From assembly GCF_041505935.1 (NCBI RefSeq), contig NZ_CP140110.1: 64,000 nt of DNA; one strand, written 5' to 3'. The notes below the pieces were generated by a model. It was given only the letters and a program-made list of their open reading frames with translations, was not told the origin of the DNA and ran no database searches. Of this stretch, positions 16,176 through 24,903 are shown one piece after another (the stretch's first letter is position 1; every line of letters begins with the position of its first letter). The stretch is from Fervidobacterium_A thailandense. Lineage in GTDB: Bacteria; Thermotogota; Thermotogae; Thermotogales; Fervidobacteriaceae. The position numbers and the translations under genes are program-made.

Positions 16176-16688
16176 ATGGATTTGAAAGCCTACATTCGAA
16201 ACATTCCTGATTTTCCACAAAAGGGTGTTATTTTCCGGGATATAACTCCGTTAATCAAGAACCCTGAAGCCTTTAAGTTTGCAATCGATTTAATCGTTGA
16301 AGAGTTAAGAGCGTACGATTTCGATTTGATAGTTTGTCCCGAAGCGCGCGGTTTTATCGTTGGCGCACCGATCGCCTACCTTTTGGGCAAAGGGTTCGTA
16401 CCGGTAAGGAAACCTGGTAAGTTACCCTACCAGACGGTCAGTGATTTTTACGAGCTCGAGTACGGTCGCGCTGAGCTCCACATGCATGTAGATGCCGTTG
16501 AACCGGGGCAGAGGGTGGTCATTGTTGACGACGTTTTGGCAACGGGTGGTACCGCATTGGCGATAAAGAAGCTCGTTGAAAAAGTGGGTGGCGTGGTCGT
16601 TGCGTCGGCCTTCTTGATTGAACTTACGTATTTGAATCCGAGGGAGCTGTTCAAAGACGTTCCAATTATAGCACCGATAAAGTTCTAA
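16176..16688 (+). CDS. apt: Adenine phosphoribosyltransferase
   Basis: Apt salvages adenine to AMP using PRPP. The 170-residue protein has PDFPQKGVIFRDITPL near the N-terminus, EARGFIVGAPIAYLLG, RKPGKLP, and the PRPP-binding loop VVIVDDVLATGGTA (about 116-129). Length is typical. The ATG at 16176 is chosen for the GGAGGTG 9 bases upstream; a GTG four codons earlier lies inside that site. pgi follows 40 bases downstream, preceded by a small hairpin. Confidence 0.97.
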   Translation: MDLKAYIRNIPDFPQKGVIFRDITPLIKNPEAFKFAIDLIVEELRAYDFDLIVCPEARGFIVGAPIAYLLGKGFVPVRKPGKLPYQTVSDFYELEYGRAELHMHVDAVEPGQRVVIVDDVLATGGTALAIKKLVEKVGGVVVASAFLIELTYLNPRELFKDVPIIAPIKF

Positions 16689-16693
16689 CAGTT

Positions 16694-16712
16694 GTGATGG
16701 GAGATGCATCAC
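16694..16712 (+). other. Small hairpin directly before the pgi ribosome site
   Basis: GTGATG (16694-16699) and CATCAC (16707-16712) form a 6-bp stem with a 7-base loop. The next bases are GAGGAGGTG, the pgi ribosome site. It has no T-run, so it is not a terminator; it could mark processing or affect translation. Confidence 0.4.
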
Positions 16713-16728
16713 GAGGAGGTGCTCTCAA

Positions 16729-18090
16729 ATGTTAAAATTTGACTTCACTTACATGTTGGAGGAAAACGTCACTGGTGGTCTGAAAGAAGAGGAAATATCG
16801 GCTCATGCGGAAACTGTCACGGAGTTTCTGAAGAGGCTCGACGGAAATAGGCCGGGGTTTGTTAACGCCGTCATGACCCGCAAGTGGGTGGATTCTGTCA
16901 ACGAACTGAGCGATTTCATATTTACTTTCGATAACCTTTTCGTGCTCGGTATAGGCGGGTCGGCACTTGGAAACATCGCACTCCAATACGCACTTCGGCC
17001 GTTCAATTGGAACTCTATGACTGCCGATGAAAGAAATGGCTACTTGAGGATTTTCATCGTGGATAACGTCGATCCAGATTATCTGGCTGCGATGCTGGAT
17101 TGCGTTGATCCTAAGAAAACGCTCTTTAACATCATATCCAAATCCGGGACAACCGCTGAGCCTATGGCGAACTACTTGATCATACGCGGAATCCTTGAAA
17201 GCTACGGTCTTGATGTGAAAAATCACTTGATATTCACCACGGATCCCGAAAAAGGCGTTTTGAGGCGCATCGGACGGGCTGAGGGTATAAGGATGCTCGA
17301 GATTCCTCCTGATGTGGGTGGTAGGTTCAGCGTTCTGACACCTGTGGGACTTCTGTCGGCGAAGGCCGCGGGGTTGGATATAGAGGAACTCATAATTGGC
17401 GCCCGCGAAGCGTACGAGAAGACAGCTAACGCACCGTTCTGGGAAAATCCCGCCGCTTTAATTGCGACGATGCACTATCTCCATTACAAAAAGGGACGCA
17501 CAATATCCGTGATGATGGCGTATTCCAACCGTCTGTACTACCTTGCCGATTGGTACAGGCAGCTCTGGGCCGAGAGCCTTGGGAAGATGTACGACAACGA
17601 TGGAAATAAGGTTTACGTGGGTCAGACACCAGTTAAAGCACTGGGAGCTGTTGACCAACATTCGCAGGTGCAACTTTACAACGAAGGTCCCGACGATAAA
17701 GTTATAACCTTCCTGAGAACCGAACGCTTCGACAGGGAAATCACGATACCGAGGTTGCACGACAACGAGCCCGAGCTTGCTTACCTTGGTGGTAAGAAAC
17801 TTTCGCAACTCCTAAACAGCGAACAAGTTGGCACGCAACTTGCACTCGCAAAACACGGCCGTCCATCGATGACCATCAGTTTCCCGCAGATCGACGAGTA
17901 CCACATCGGTCAGTTCTTCATGTATTACGAGCTTGCTACTGCGGTTGCTGGATACCTCTTTAACGTCAACCCGTACGACCAGCCCGGTGTGGAACTTGGT
18001 AAAAAGATCACCTACGCGTTGATGGGAAGGGAAGGATTTGAGGAGTATAATTTCACAAAGGAAGCGGTTAGAAGGGTTGAGATAGAATGA
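16729..18090 (+). CDS. pgi: Glucose-6-phosphate isomerase
   Basis: Pgi interconverts glucose 6-phosphate and fructose 6-phosphate in glycolysis. The 453-residue protein is of the shorter bacterial type and shows LGIGGSALGN (about 70-79), the sugar-phosphate SIS segment ISKSGTTAEP (about 137-146), GGRFSVLTPVGLLSAKAAG, ESLGK, and a second signature GAVDQHSQVQLYNEGP. The ATG at 16729 has AGGAGGTG upstream. The stop overlaps the start of the next small gene (ATGA), showing translational coupling. Confidence 0.97.
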   Translation: MLKFDFTYMLEENVTGGLKEEEISAHAETVTEFLKRLDGNRPGFVNAVMTRKWVDSVNELSDFIFTFDNLFVLGIGGSALGNIALQYALRPFNWNSMTADERNGYLRIFIVDNVDPDYLAAMLDCVDPKKTLFNIISKSGTTAEPMANYLIIRGILESYGLDVKNHLIFTTDPEKGVLRRIGRAEGIRMLEIPPDVGGRFSVLTPVGLLSAKAAGLDIEELIIGAREAYEKTANAPFWENPAALIATMHYLHYKKGRTISVMMAYSNRLYYLADWYRQLWAESLGKMYDNDGNKVYVGQTPVKALGAVDQHSQVQLYNEGPDDKVITFLRTERFDREITIPRLHDNEPELAYLGGKKLSQLLNSEQVGTQLALAKHGRPSMTISFPQIDEYHIGQFFMYYELATAVAGYLFNVNPYDQPGVELGKKITYALMGREGFEEYNFTKEAVRRVEIE

Positions 18091-18308
18091 TAAATAAGTA
18101 CGTGGAAACGTTGAGAGATATTTTCGATCCAATAGCGATATTTCTCAAGGATGAAGAGTTCATTGTGGTTGTGAAAGATGAGCATGGCCTTGAAGAGCGT
18201 ATTAAAGATTTGCACACAAAGATTGACGATGAACTTAGCCTTGTGATACTTACAAACGAAGAGTTTTCACGCATGAACGAAAAGGATTTGGGCGAGCGTG
18301 TCCTGTGA
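18087..18308 (+). CDS. Small conserved-looking protein of unknown function between pgi and coaE
   Basis: The ATG at 18087 overlaps the pgi stop by 4 bases. The 73-residue product is soluble, alternating strand and helix: FDPIAIFLKDEEFIVVVKDEHGLEERIKDL, then SLVILTNEEFSRM. I do not recognise a family. The strand pattern faintly recalls a truncated nucleotidyltransferase-like half fold, but no catalytic motif is visible and I do not claim it. Coding status is supported by tight coupling on both sides (coaE starts 4 bases later) and by compact codon use like its neighbours. Confidence 0.7.
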   Translation: MINKYVETLRDIFDPIAIFLKDEEFIVVVKDEHGLEERIKDLHTKIDDELSLVILTNEEFSRMNEKDLGERVL

Positions 18309-18312
18309 TAAT

Positions 18313-18855
18313 ATGGTAGTGTGCGTCACGGGAAAGGTAGGTACTGGAAAGACTACTGTTGCGGAATTTTTTAAGGAGCGCGGTTTTTATTATATAAACA
18401 TGGACCAAATCGGCCATCGGACCTTGGAGATTGTGCGTGATGAGGTTGAACGTGTTTTCGGAACGAGTGATAGAAAAAAACTTAGGGAGTTAGTGTTCTC
18501 TTCTGAAGAGAATTTAAAGCGATTGGAAGCGATTGTCCATCCGGTGATGCTCCAGTTGTTTTACGAAGAGCTAGAAAAAGCTCTCAAGATAACGGATAAC
18601 GTGGTCGTGGAAGCAGCTATTCTGAAACGATTGGGATTGAAGTGTTGCGATGTCCTGATCACCGTAAAGAGTCGAGAAGAGGTTATTAAGGAACGTTTGC
18701 GGGGGAAGTACACACCGGAAATGGTTGATAAAGTTCTTTCAATGCAAAAAGATATCGAAGATGTGGGGTACGTGATCGAGAACAACGGTACCCTCGAGGA
18801 GCTGCATTCGCAGTTGATTGAAATCTGCGCATCGCTGGGACTACGTTTGTCGTAG
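18313..18855 (+). CDS. coaE: Dephospho-CoA kinase
   Basis: CoaE phosphorylates dephospho-CoA in the last step of coenzyme A synthesis. The protein begins MVVCVTGKVGTGKTTVAEFF with a P-loop at about 7-14, followed by NMDQIGHRTLE (the family's DAD/D-ID segment, here MDQIGH), the VHPVM motif, and a lid region RLRGKYTPEMVDKVLSMQ. 180 residues, slightly short but normal. The ATG at 18313 is chosen because the hydrophobic first strand starts there; a GTG at 18298 would add 5 residues and neither has a strong site. Confidence 0.93.
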   Translation: MVVCVTGKVGTGKTTVAEFFKERGFYYINMDQIGHRTLEIVRDEVERVFGTSDRKKLRELVFSSEENLKRLEAIVHPVMLQLFYEELEKALKITDNVVVEAAILKRLGLKCCDVLITVKSREEVIKERLRGKYTPEMVDKVLSMQKDIEDVGYVIENNGTLEELHSQLIEICASLGLRLS

Positions 18856-18888
18856 TCTCGCAAAACGGGTGAGTGGAGGGGGTTGGCC

Positions 18889-19542
18889 ATGCTCATTTTT
18901 CTGGACACCGCGAACCTTGATGAAATAAAACAAGGTATTGAGTGGGGGATTGTGGACGGTGTTACTACGAACCCCACACTGATTGCCAAAGAGGGGGCGG
19001 ATTTTGAAACGAGAATTAAGGAGATATGCGAGATAGTCCAGGGCCCAGTTTCAGCTGAGGTCATTTCTCTGAAGTTCGACGAAATGGTCGAAGAGGCCAG
19101 AAGACTGGCGGCTATTGACGAGCACGTTGTCGTTAAAATTCCCATGACCCCGGATGGAATTAAAGCTGTGAAGGTTCTCTCCGCGGAAGGCATTAAAACG
19201 AACGTTACGCTTGTCTTCAGCCCGAACCAAGCTTTAATCGCGGCGAAGGCCGGAGCCACGTACGTCAGCCCGTTCATCGGTAGGATCGACGATAACGGCA
19301 ACGATGGGGTCAGGCTTCTTGAGGAAATAATGCAAATCTACGCTAACTACGGTTTCGACACACAAGTGATTGCTGCAAGTGTACGTCATCCAATGCACGT
19401 AGTACAGGCTGCCATGATAGGTGTGGATATAGCTACCGTACCATTCGATGTGCTCAAGAAAATGTTCAATCATCCATTAACAGATGTTGGGATCAAGAGA
19501 TTTCTGGAGGATTGGGAGAAGTACAAACAGTTGAGAAAATGA
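18889..19542 (+). CDS. Transaldolase, small TalC/Fsa type
   Basis: The 217-residue protein is a single TIM barrel of the fructose-6-phosphate aldolase/transaldolase group: MLIFLDTANLDEIKQG, GVTTNPTLIAKEG, PVSAEVISL, and the Schiff-base lysine in HVVVKIPMTPDG (about 84-95), then KTNVTLVFSPNQALIAAKAGATYVSPFIGRIDD in outline. It moves three-carbon units in the non-oxidative pentose phosphate pathway or acts as a fructose-6-phosphate aldolase; sequence alone does not separate these. The ATG at 18889 has GGAGGGGG 6 bases upstream. It lies between coaE and aspS in the long plus-strand run. Confidence 0.92.
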   Translation: MLIFLDTANLDEIKQGIEWGIVDGVTTNPTLIAKEGADFETRIKEICEIVQGPVSAEVISLKFDEMVEEARRLAAIDEHVVVKIPMTPDGIKAVKVLSAEGIKTNVTLVFSPNQALIAAKAGATYVSPFIGRIDDNGNDGVRLLEEIMQIYANYGFDTQVIAASVRHPMHVVQAAMIGVDIATVPFDVLKKMFNHPLTDVGIKRFLEDWEKYKQLRK

Positions 19543-19580
19543 AGGAACGGTAAACTGGAAAGTCCTGGGGAGGTTTACGG

Positions 19581-21314
19581 ATGTACAGAACGCACACGTG
19601 TGGAGAACTAAGGGTCAGCGACGACGGGAAAAGGGTGACGTTGGCCGGTTGGATTGATCGCATCAGGGACCTTGGCGGAGTGAAGTTTTTGGTTCTGCGC
19701 GACAGGTACGGTAAAACGCAACTGGTGGTTAATCCGGCGGTTTTTCCTCAAGAGGTAATTTCCGAACTTTCGAGGGAGGATGTTGTCCAGGTAACTGGTA
19801 CCGTTCGCAAACGCCCACCTGAAGCGGTAACGAGCGAACCAACCGGAGAGATAGAAGTCTTCGTTGAGGAGCTGAAAATCCTTTCCAAATCTGCACTCCC
19901 ACCTTTCTATCCAGGGGACGATGTCTCGGAGGAGCTCAGGTTGAGGTACAGGTACATCGACTTAAGAAGTCCCCGGATGCTCAACAATCTTTTAGTACGT
20001 CACAAGATGGCACTTGCGGCAAGAGAGTATTTAAACAGCAAAAATTTTGTTGAGATAGAAACACCATACTTAACCAAAAGTACGCCGGAAGGTGCGAGAG
20101 ATTTTCTCGTACCTTCGAGGTTAAAGAAGGGGAATTTTTACGCGCTTCCTCAAAGTCCACAGTTACTCAAGCAAATACTTATGATATCCGGCCTGGATAG
20201 GTACTTCCAGATTGTGAGATGTTTCAGAGACGAAGACCTTCGCGCAGACAGACAACCGGAATTCACGCAAATAGACATTGAGATGTCGTTCGTTCACATG
20301 GAGGACGTGATGGAACTTTCCGAGGGATTGATTAGGCACATCTTTAAGTCGGTGGGTATCGAGCTACCTGAAAAGTTCGACAGGATCACCTACGAAGAAG
20401 CAATGGAGAAGTACGGATCGGATAAGCCCGATAGACGTTATGGGATGGAACTTGTGGATCTCGCAAAGTACTTTGAAAACACGGATTTCAAGGTTGTTAG
20501 AAGTGTGCTCGATGCTGGTGGTTCGGTCAAAGGTTTCAAGGCCGGTAAGATTCAAATGAGTAGAAAGATTGCTGACGAGTACGGTGAATTCCTCAAGAAT
20601 TTCGGCCTTGGTGGCGTCCTGTGGTTCAAAGTGGAAGGTGGAAGTGTAGTCTCCACAACTTCCAAATTTTTAGAGAGAGAGTACCAGGCTATTTGGAAAG
20701 ATTTCGGGCTGGAAGAAGGAGATGTCTTCATTCTCGCGGCACACGACGATCGGGAACGACTCAACGAAGCGTTGGGTGCGCTGAGGTTGAAGATCGGTAA
20801 GGAGTACGTGAAGGTTTCCGGTTTCGATGCCCTGTGGGTTATCGATTTCCCGTTCCTGGAATACAATCAGGAGGAGCAAAGGTATGTTGCTCGCCACCAT
20901 CCTTTCACCATGCCGCACCTGGAAGACCTTGAGCGTGGTGTTGAATGGCCGAAGGTGCGTGCTTATGCGTACGACATGGTGATCAACGGATTTGAGGTCG
21001 GTGGTGGCAGTATCAGGATACACGACAGGGAGATCCAAGAAAAGGTCTTCGAGGTTATAGGACTCTCTAAAGATGAGGCCAGGGAAAAATTTGGTTTCTT
21101 CTTGGAGGCACTACAGTACGGTGTTCCACCACACGGTGGAATCGCGTTCGGTCTGGATAGGCTCGTATCGATTGCAGTTGGTGTTGACAACATACGAGAA
21201 GTGATAGCGTTCCCGAAGACTTCGAGTGGAACGTGTCTACTCACGGGTGCTCCATCTACAGTTTCACCTAAGCAACTTGAAGAGGTTGGAATAGAACTCA
21301 GAAGTGAATCCTGA
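19581..21314 (+). CDS. aspS: Aspartate-tRNA ligase, bacterial type
   Basis: AspS charges tRNA with aspartate. The 577-residue protein has the OB-fold anticodon domain (1-105), class II motifs FRDEDLRADRQPEFTQID in outline (about 217-235), the bacterial GAD insertion (about 285-410) and motif 3 GIAFGLDRLVSIAVG near the end. Since gatA and gatB are also in this window, the enzyme may be non-discriminating and also charge tRNA-Asn for later amidation; this is inference. The ATG at 19581 follows GGGGAGG. A STAS protein gene starts 21 bases after the stop. Confidence 0.96.
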   Translation: MYRTHTCGELRVSDDGKRVTLAGWIDRIRDLGGVKFLVLRDRYGKTQLVVNPAVFPQEVISELSREDVVQVTGTVRKRPPEAVTSEPTGEIEVFVEELKILSKSALPPFYPGDDVSEELRLRYRYIDLRSPRMLNNLLVRHKMALAAREYLNSKNFVEIETPYLTKSTPEGARDFLVPSRLKKGNFYALPQSPQLLKQILMISGLDRYFQIVRCFRDEDLRADRQPEFTQIDIEMSFVHMEDVMELSEGLIRHIFKSVGIELPEKFDRITYEEAMEKYGSDKPDRRYGMELVDLAKYFENTDFKVVRSVLDAGGSVKGFKAGKIQMSRKIADEYGEFLKNFGLGGVLWFKVEGGSVVSTTSKFLEREYQAIWKDFGLEEGDVFILAAHDDRERLNEALGALRLKIGKEYVKVSGFDALWVIDFPFLEYNQEEQRYVARHHPFTMPHLEDLERGVEWPKVRAYAYDMVINGFEVGGGSIRIHDREIQEKVFEVIGLSKDEAREKFGFFLEALQYGVPPHGGIAFGLDRLVSIAVGVDNIREVIAFPKTSSGTCLLTGAPSTVSPKQLEEVGIELRSES

Positions 21315-21335
21315 AATTTGGGGGAGGTGCTGGGT

Positions 21336-21665
21336 ATGGCTGTGAAGTTCGATAAGAAGGAGTTGGGTGATAAGCTCGTTGTAACGATCCACGGTGAGAT
21401 TGATGCTTATCACTCGGCAGAAGTGAAAAAGTTTATAAAGGATAGTATAAACGAGACAAAGCTTTCGAAAATCGTGCTCGACATGTCTGAGGTGAACTAC
21501 ATAGATAGTGCAGGACTTGGTAGCTTGGTGGCTCTCTACAAGGACGCTCGTATGGCTGAAAAAGAGTTTGTACTTGCAGGATTGAAACAAACGGTGATGA
21601 GAATATTCGAAATGACCAGACTCGATAGAGTTTTCAAAATAGTTCAGACGGTTGAGGAGGCATAA
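21336..21665 (+). CDS. STAS-domain anti-sigma factor antagonist-like protein
   Basis: The 109-residue protein is one STAS domain, with KLVVTIHGEIDAYHSAEVKKFI and IVLDMSEVNYIDSAGLGSLVALYK in outline; the serine in the DSAGLG segment (about residue 64) is the usual phosphorylation site in SpoIIAA/RsbV. In known systems a kinase anti-sigma factor and a phosphatase switch this site. Neither a kinase nor a sigma gene is adjacent here. The ATG at 21336 has GGGGGAGGTG upstream. cmk follows after 3 bases. Role as a general stress or flagellar-type partner switch is inference. Confidence 0.9.
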   Translation: MAVKFDKKELGDKLVVTIHGEIDAYHSAEVKKFIKDSINETKLSKIVLDMSEVNYIDSAGLGSLVALYKDARMAEKEFVLAGLKQTVMRIFEMTRLDRVFKIVQTVEEA

Positions 21666-21668
21666 AAA

Positions 21669-22331
21669 TTGGCTTGCAGAATAGCTATCGACGGACCAGC
21701 TGGTTCCGGAAAAACTACGGTTGCCAGACTCGTCGCTCAGAAGCTTGGCATACACTACCTCGATACCGGTGCAATGTACAGGATTGTTGGGTTACACTTG
21801 TATCGGAAAGGAGCGGATGTCAAAAGCGAATCACTGAGAGATTACCTAACGGATTTGAAAATTGAATACGTCGATGGCACTTTTATGGTGAACGGATCAC
21901 CTGTAGGTGACGAAATCAGAACGCCTGAAGCGGGCATGTATGCTTCGATATATGCGACACATCCAGACGTCAGGGCATTTCTTACGAATATGCAAAAAGA
22001 AATTTGCAAGAACAGGGACATTGTTGCAGAGGGAAGGGACATTGGAACGGTCGTCATTCCCGACGCCGAAGTAAAAATCTTCCTCGTCGCCTCGCCCGAG
22101 GTTCGTGCAAAACGACGATATTTGGAACTCATCGCAAAAGGTTACGACGTCCAGTACGAGGGAATCTTACGGGAAATAATTGAAAGGGACGAAAATGACA
22201 GTAGTCGTGGAATCGCACCACTCACCAAAGCCCCTGACGCTGTCGAAATCGATACCTCCGATCTAAGTGTTGAAGAAGTTGTGGATAGGATTTTAGAACT
22301 TGTTCACTTAAGATGCAAGAAAAAGATTTGA
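21669..22331 (+). CDS. cmk: (d)CMP kinase
   Basis: Cmk phosphorylates CMP and dCMP. The 220-residue protein begins CRIAIDGPAGSGKTTVARLVA with a P-loop at about 8-15, followed by LDTGAMYR (about 32-39), VAEGRDIGTVVIPDA, FLVASPEVRAKRRYLE and RDENDSSRGIAPLTKAPDAVEIDTS in outline, all specific to CMP kinase. The TTG start at 21669 has GAGGAGG 8 bases upstream. The ispH-S1 gene follows 31 bases on; cmk next to rpsA/S1 is a common arrangement in bacteria. Confidence 0.96.
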   Translation: MACRIAIDGPAGSGKTTVARLVAQKLGIHYLDTGAMYRIVGLHLYRKGADVKSESLRDYLTDLKIEYVDGTFMVNGSPVGDEIRTPEAGMYASIYATHPDVRAFLTNMQKEICKNRDIVAEGRDIGTVVIPDAEVKIFLVASPEVRAKRRYLELIAKGYDVQYEGILREIIERDENDSSRGIAPLTKAPDAVEIDTSDLSVEEVVDRILELVHLRCKKKI

Positions 22332-22362
22332 ACTTTGCTTTATCGGGTGGGAAAGTTGGACG

Positions 22363-24903
22363 ATGGATATCGTTGTTGGACCTTACGGATTTTGTTTTGG
22401 TGTAGGTAACGCGGTCGAGAGTATAGAGGAACTTCTAAAACGTACGAAAGAGGTTTACACTGACGGAGAAATTGTACACAACCGAAATGTGGTTGAGCAT
22501 CTAAAAGAACTCGGACTTAAGTTAGTCGACCTTGAGGAGATTACAAAGCTTACAAATGGCGATGCCATCTTTGTTGTTCGGGCACACGGTTTACCTCCGG
22601 AGAAGTTGGAAGTAGTTCGAAAGTTCGCGCGGATATTGGATTTAACATGTCCAATCGTGCGGAAAAATATCGAGCATGCGAGGAAGATGAGTTTAGCAGG
22701 TTACAAGGTTGTTGTCTTCGGTGATGAGCACCACGCTGAAATGGTTGCACTCAAAGGATACGTTCCAGACGCCATCATTACGAAAGAACCGCAGTGCGTA
22801 AGGAGCAAGAAGATCCTTCTGATGAGCCAGACAACGAGTTCGAGCGAAGACTTCAAGAACTTTGTGGAAGAGATGAAAGAGGTAAACATCGAGGCAGAGA
22901 TTGTTGTTTTCGATTCCGTGTGTAAGGTAACCGTTGAACGTGAAAGGGCTGCAAAAATACTTGCGCGGATCTGTGACACAGTGCTTGTAGTTGGCGGTAA
23001 ACATAGTGCAAACACACGTAAGCTGTACGAAATTGTGTTAAAAAGTTCGAGAGCGAAAGCTTTTTATATAGAAGATAGTAGCGATTTGGAGGAAATAGAT
23101 TTATCTTTTGCCAAGAGTGTTGGAATAATAAGTGGCACCTCGACATCAACACAAGATGTCGAAAGAATATTGAGGTACCTATCTGAAAAATACGGCGGGA
23201 GGGAACTTTGCATGGCGGAGTACAACAAGGAAGTCTCTATTCCAACTGAGGAGGAACTTTCTTTTGAGGAACTCCTCAACCAAGCCGAACTTTCGGAGAC
23301 TCGAGTTCGAAGAGGTGCGGTGGTTGAAGGAACGATCATCGACGTATCTCCAACGGGAATTACGCTTGATCTTGGGTCAAAACTGACAGGAATCTTGCCG
23401 CCTGAAGAAGCATTCAGGGAGCTTTCTGAGTATAAAGTTGGTGAGCGTATAAAGGTACGAGTCGAGAGGATAAGTGAAGAGGATGGTACCGCGCAAGTAT
23501 CAGAAAAGAGACCGATGGAACGTATCGTACGCGAGCAATTGGAACAAGCGTACAAAAACGGTACGGTCGTGGTGGGAAAGATTGTCGAACGGACCAAAGG
23601 GGGTTACAGGGTATTATTAAATAAATTGTTTGACGCTTTCTTGCCGGGCAGCGAATCTGCGCTCCGCCCCGATGAGCAGATTCCGGTAGGAAATCTGGAG
23701 TTTATCATAACCTCCATGGAGCAACGTGGTAGAAAGTTGAACATTGTTGTTTCACGTAAAAAGATCTTCGAACGTATGCTGAACGAATTCTTCAGTACCA
23801 GGAAGCAGGGTGACGTCGTTGAAGGAATCGTTGAAAGCATTGACAACCGTGGTGCTTTTGTCAAAATCGCTGGAATTCTGAACGCGTTCGTACCGAATTC
23901 CGAGGTTTCTTACAACACAGCTCTAACCGCTAAAGATGTACTTGCTGTCGGTAAGGCTTTCAAGTTTGTAATCAAGGAAATTGACGCCGAGCGTAGAAGA
24001 GTAACTCTCAGTTTGAAGGCGCTGCTTCCGGATCCTTGGGAGTCCGTTCCAAAGAAATTCTCCATCGGTCAAACGGTTAGTGGCATTGTCACGTCGATCA
24101 AGCCGTTTGGTTTCTTTGTTAAACTTGAAGACGGTGTTGAAGGCCTGGTTCCTATTTCCGAAATTTTCTGGGGCAAACCGGGCAGGATCGAGGATCTTGT
24201 GGCAGTTGGTGATGCTGTCAAGCTGCAAATAATAGATATCAGACCGGAAAAAAGGCAGATAACGCTGAGCTACAGGAACGCACTTGGCGATCCGTGGGAG
24301 AATGTCGAAGAAAAGTACCCGCAGGGCAACCTGGTTAGTGCAAAAGTAGTCAAAGTATTACCCAACGGTGCGATCTTGGAGCTCGAACCGAATATCACCG
24401 CTTTCTGTAACATCTCTGAGTTGTCGTGGAACTTCGTCGATAACCCAGAAGAGATACTTCAAGAAGGTCAGAAGGTGAACGCAAGAATACTGGAAGTGGA
24501 TAAAGAAAATAAAAAGATTAGAGTCAGTATTAAGCGAGCGTCGGAAAACCCGTGGGAGAAATTCGCTCAAAATCACAAGGAAGGCGACGTTGTGACTGCC
24601 AAGGTTATAAAGGCTGTCGATAAAGGTTACATCGGACTTTGTGAAGGAATAGAGGTTTACATACCAAAGACGCAAGTTTACGAAGAACCGGAAATAGGTG
24701 CGGAGATTTCCGGAAAGATAATAAAACTCGAGCAGCAGAAGGATATATACAAAATCGTGGTAAGTCCAAAGGTACTTGAAAATGAAAAAGCGATCCGCGA
24801 AGCGCAGAAAGAAAACGTAACTCCAACTGTGAAGATCGAGATCAAGGAATCAACGGAGGTCAGAACCGAAGATGATGCAAACTCCGAATCTGAAAAAGAA
24901 TAG
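22363..24903 (+). CDS. ispH: IspH (HMBPP reductase) fused to six S1 RNA-binding domains
   Basis: One 846-residue protein joins two functions. Residues 1-285 are IspH, the iron-sulfur enzyme that ends the MEP isoprenoid pathway, with cluster cysteines Cys11 (GFCFGV), Cys96 (LTCPIV) and Cys187 (SVCKVT), conserved His39 and His124, and SANTRKL at 215-221. From about 300 to 810 come six S1-type repeats, each about 75 residues, starting with patterns such as VVEGTIIDVSPTGITLDL and VSGIVTSIKPFGFFVKL, equal to ribosomal protein S1. The C-terminus is acidic. IspH-S1 fusions are known from Thermotogae and some Clostridia. There is no frameshift. The end overlaps der by 32 bases. Confidence 0.95.
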   Translation: MDIVVGPYGFCFGVGNAVESIEELLKRTKEVYTDGEIVHNRNVVEHLKELGLKLVDLEEITKLTNGDAIFVVRAHGLPPEKLEVVRKFARILDLTCPIVRKNIEHARKMSLAGYKVVVFGDEHHAEMVALKGYVPDAIITKEPQCVRSKKILLMSQTTSSSEDFKNFVEEMKEVNIEAEIVVFDSVCKVTVERERAAKILARICDTVLVVGGKHSANTRKLYEIVLKSSRAKAFYIEDSSDLEEIDLSFAKSVGIISGTSTSTQDVERILRYLSEKYGGRELCMAEYNKEVSIPTEEELSFEELLNQAELSETRVRRGAVVEGTIIDVSPTGITLDLGSKLTGILPPEEAFRELSEYKVGERIKVRVERISEEDGTAQVSEKRPMERIVREQLEQAYKNGTVVVGKIVERTKGGYRVLLNKLFDAFLPGSESALRPDEQIPVGNLEFIITSMEQRGRKLNIVVSRKKIFERMLNEFFSTRKQGDVVEGIVESIDNRGAFVKIAGILNAFVPNSEVSYNTALTAKDVLAVGKAFKFVIKEIDAERRRVTLSLKALLPDPWESVPKKFSIGQTVSGIVTSIKPFGFFVKLEDGVEGLVPISEIFWGKPGRIEDLVAVGDAVKLQIIDIRPEKRQITLSYRNALGDPWENVEEKYPQGNLVSAKVVKVLPNGAILELEPNITAFCNISELSWNFVDNPEEILQEGQKVNARILEVDKENKKIRVSIKRASENPWEKFAQNHKEGDVVTAKVIKAVDKGYIGLCEGIEVYIPKTQVYEEPEIGAEISGKIIKLEQQKDIYKIVVSPKVLENEKAIREAQKENVTPTVKIEIKESTEVRTEDDANSESEKE

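Noticed and set aside
16694..16712. Possible terminator between apt and pgi.
   Set aside because: The 6-bp stem has no T-run and sits directly before the pgi ribosome site.
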